From an uncultured Bacteroidia bacterium (GTDB lineage: Bacteria > Bacteroidota > Bacteroidia > Bacteroidales > UBA932), in the NCBI GenBank assembly GCA_902779765.1, contig CACZCQ010000019.1:1-34669 (forward strand): 34,669 bases of DNA, given 5' to 3'. The notes under the pieces are model-generated. The model saw nothing but the letters and a program-made list of their open reading frames with translations, searched no databases and was not told the origin of the DNA. This document shows positions 34,427 through 34,669 of the stretch, piece after piece. Numbering within the stretch: position 1 is the stretch's first letter; each line of letters starts with the position of its first letter. The translations under genes and the position numbers were made by a program.

Positions 34427-34457
34427 TTTGTCAGAATCAAAAAAGTGTGTATCTTTG
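34427..34457 (+). promoter_or_regulatory. Consensus promoter of the stand-alone 23S gene
   Basis: TTTG (34427-34430), exactly 19 nt, then TATCTTTG (34450-34457) is a perfect match to the Bacteroidota -33/-7 consensus. Transcription would start near 34461, giving a leader of about 155 nt before the 23S. It is the best promoter in the window. Confidence 0.85.
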
Positions 34458-34462
34458 CAGCC

Positions 34463-34495
34463 CGTTTCGAAAGAAGCGTACGATCATTGACAATA
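34463..34495 (+). promoter_or_regulatory. boxB-like hairpin and boxA-like antitermination element
   Basis: CGTTTC (34463-34468) and GAAGCG (34473-34478) form a stem with a GAAA tetraloop, a boxB-like hairpin at the start of the transcript. Next, CGATCATTGACAAT (34481-34494) matches E. coli rrn boxA (TGCTCTTTAACAAT) at 10 of 14 positions. Order and spacing match rrn leaders bound by Nus factors. Confidence 0.65.
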
Positions 34496-34546
34496 CTGAG
34501 AGATTACAACGAGGTAAAGTGTAAAATTTAGAAAATCAGCAGAAGG

Positions 34547-34568
34547 TATGGACGCGTGAGCGTCCGTA
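34547..34568 (+). other. GUGA-tetraloop hairpin in the 23S leader
   Basis: Bases 34547-34555 pair with 34560-34568 around a GTGA tetraloop (core GGACGC/GCGTCC, one G-U pair). A second hairpin TTGATT-CACG-AATCAA (34600-34615) lies just before the mature 23S 5' end. Both are probably precursor-processing structures. Confidence 0.55.
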
Positions 34569-34616
34569 CGATAGTAGGTTGATACAATTTCACAGAAAGT
34601 TGATTCACGAATCAAG

Positions 34617-34669
34617 AGAAAGAGAAGCAAGGGCGTACGGAGGATGCCTTGGCTTCGGCAGGCGAAGAA
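34617..34669 (+). rRNA. rrl: 23S ribosomal RNA, 5' end (partial)
   Basis: The last bases match the universal 23S start: AAGGGCGTACGGAGGATGCC then TTGGC and GGCGAAGAA, equivalent to the E. coli AAGCGTACACGGTGGATGCC block. Aligning the GGATGCC block to E. coli puts base 1 near 34617. The gene is cut by the window end. Its immediate upstream neighbour is the divergent OPT operon, not a 16S gene. Confidence 0.93.

Overview
The window is about 34.7 kb of a Bacteroidota chromosome, most likely an uncultured gut or rumen Bacteroidales of moderately high GC. The evidence is the Bacteroidota-type 16S 3' end, promoters of the TTTG-N19/20-TAnnTTTG type, start codons without Shine-Dalgarno sites, and gene sets typical of the group (RadA, OstA-like, Tricorn-type protease, NAD-dependent SDR threonine dehydrogenase with Kbl). 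No phage, insertion sequence or CRISPR array is visible.

The main feature is the ribosomal RNA layout. The window opens with the last ~79 nt of a 16S gene, followed by tRNA-Ile(GAT) and tRNA-Ala(TGC). A 23S should come next. Instead a strong intrinsic terminator closes the unit at 346-384, and some 34 kb of ordinary protein genes follow. The window ends in the first ~50 nt of a 23S gene that has its own consensus promoter (34427-34457) and its own rrn-style leader with a boxB-like hairpin and a boxA-like element. This is a split (unlinked) 16S/23S arrangement with both transcription signals preserved, so it does not look like a simple assembly artefact, although that remains to be tested.

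Layout: 385-560, a 52-bp tandem hairpin repeat. 561-2898 (minus), rsmE, tsaC, a tiny 3-TM protein and an ABC ATPase. 2945-6686 (plus), a membrane acyltransferase, a phosphodiesterase, radA and a lipoprotein peptide deformylase. 6689-8137 (minus), TrkH, divergent from 8239-14586 (plus) with a cysteine-less OxyR-like regulator, a dicarboxylate/Na+ symporter, a nitroreductase and a secreted Tricorn-type protease. 14632-16007, a small conserved protein and asd. 16004-17038 (minus), galE, divergent from dacB (PBP4). 18638-21318 (minus), a radical SAM protein and a lipoprotein alpha-L-fucosidase. 21376-28942 (plus), an NlpC/P60 hydrolase, then guaB and an envelope-biogenesis cluster (SurA-like lipoprotein, SurA, OstA-like). 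28935-31166, the divergent kbl/tdh pair for threonine breakdown. 31163-34377 (minus), an OPT oligopeptide transporter with peptidase T.

Functional threads are cell-envelope building and remodelling (dacB, NlpC/P60, SurA pair, OstA), peptide and amino-acid use (OPT, PepT, Tricorn, Tdh/Kbl), and translation quality (RsmE, TsaC, peptide deformylase, rRNA). Three genes carry in-frame copies of one dispersed repeat. Three genes start only a few bases after the -7 box in an identical context, suggesting leaderless mRNAs.
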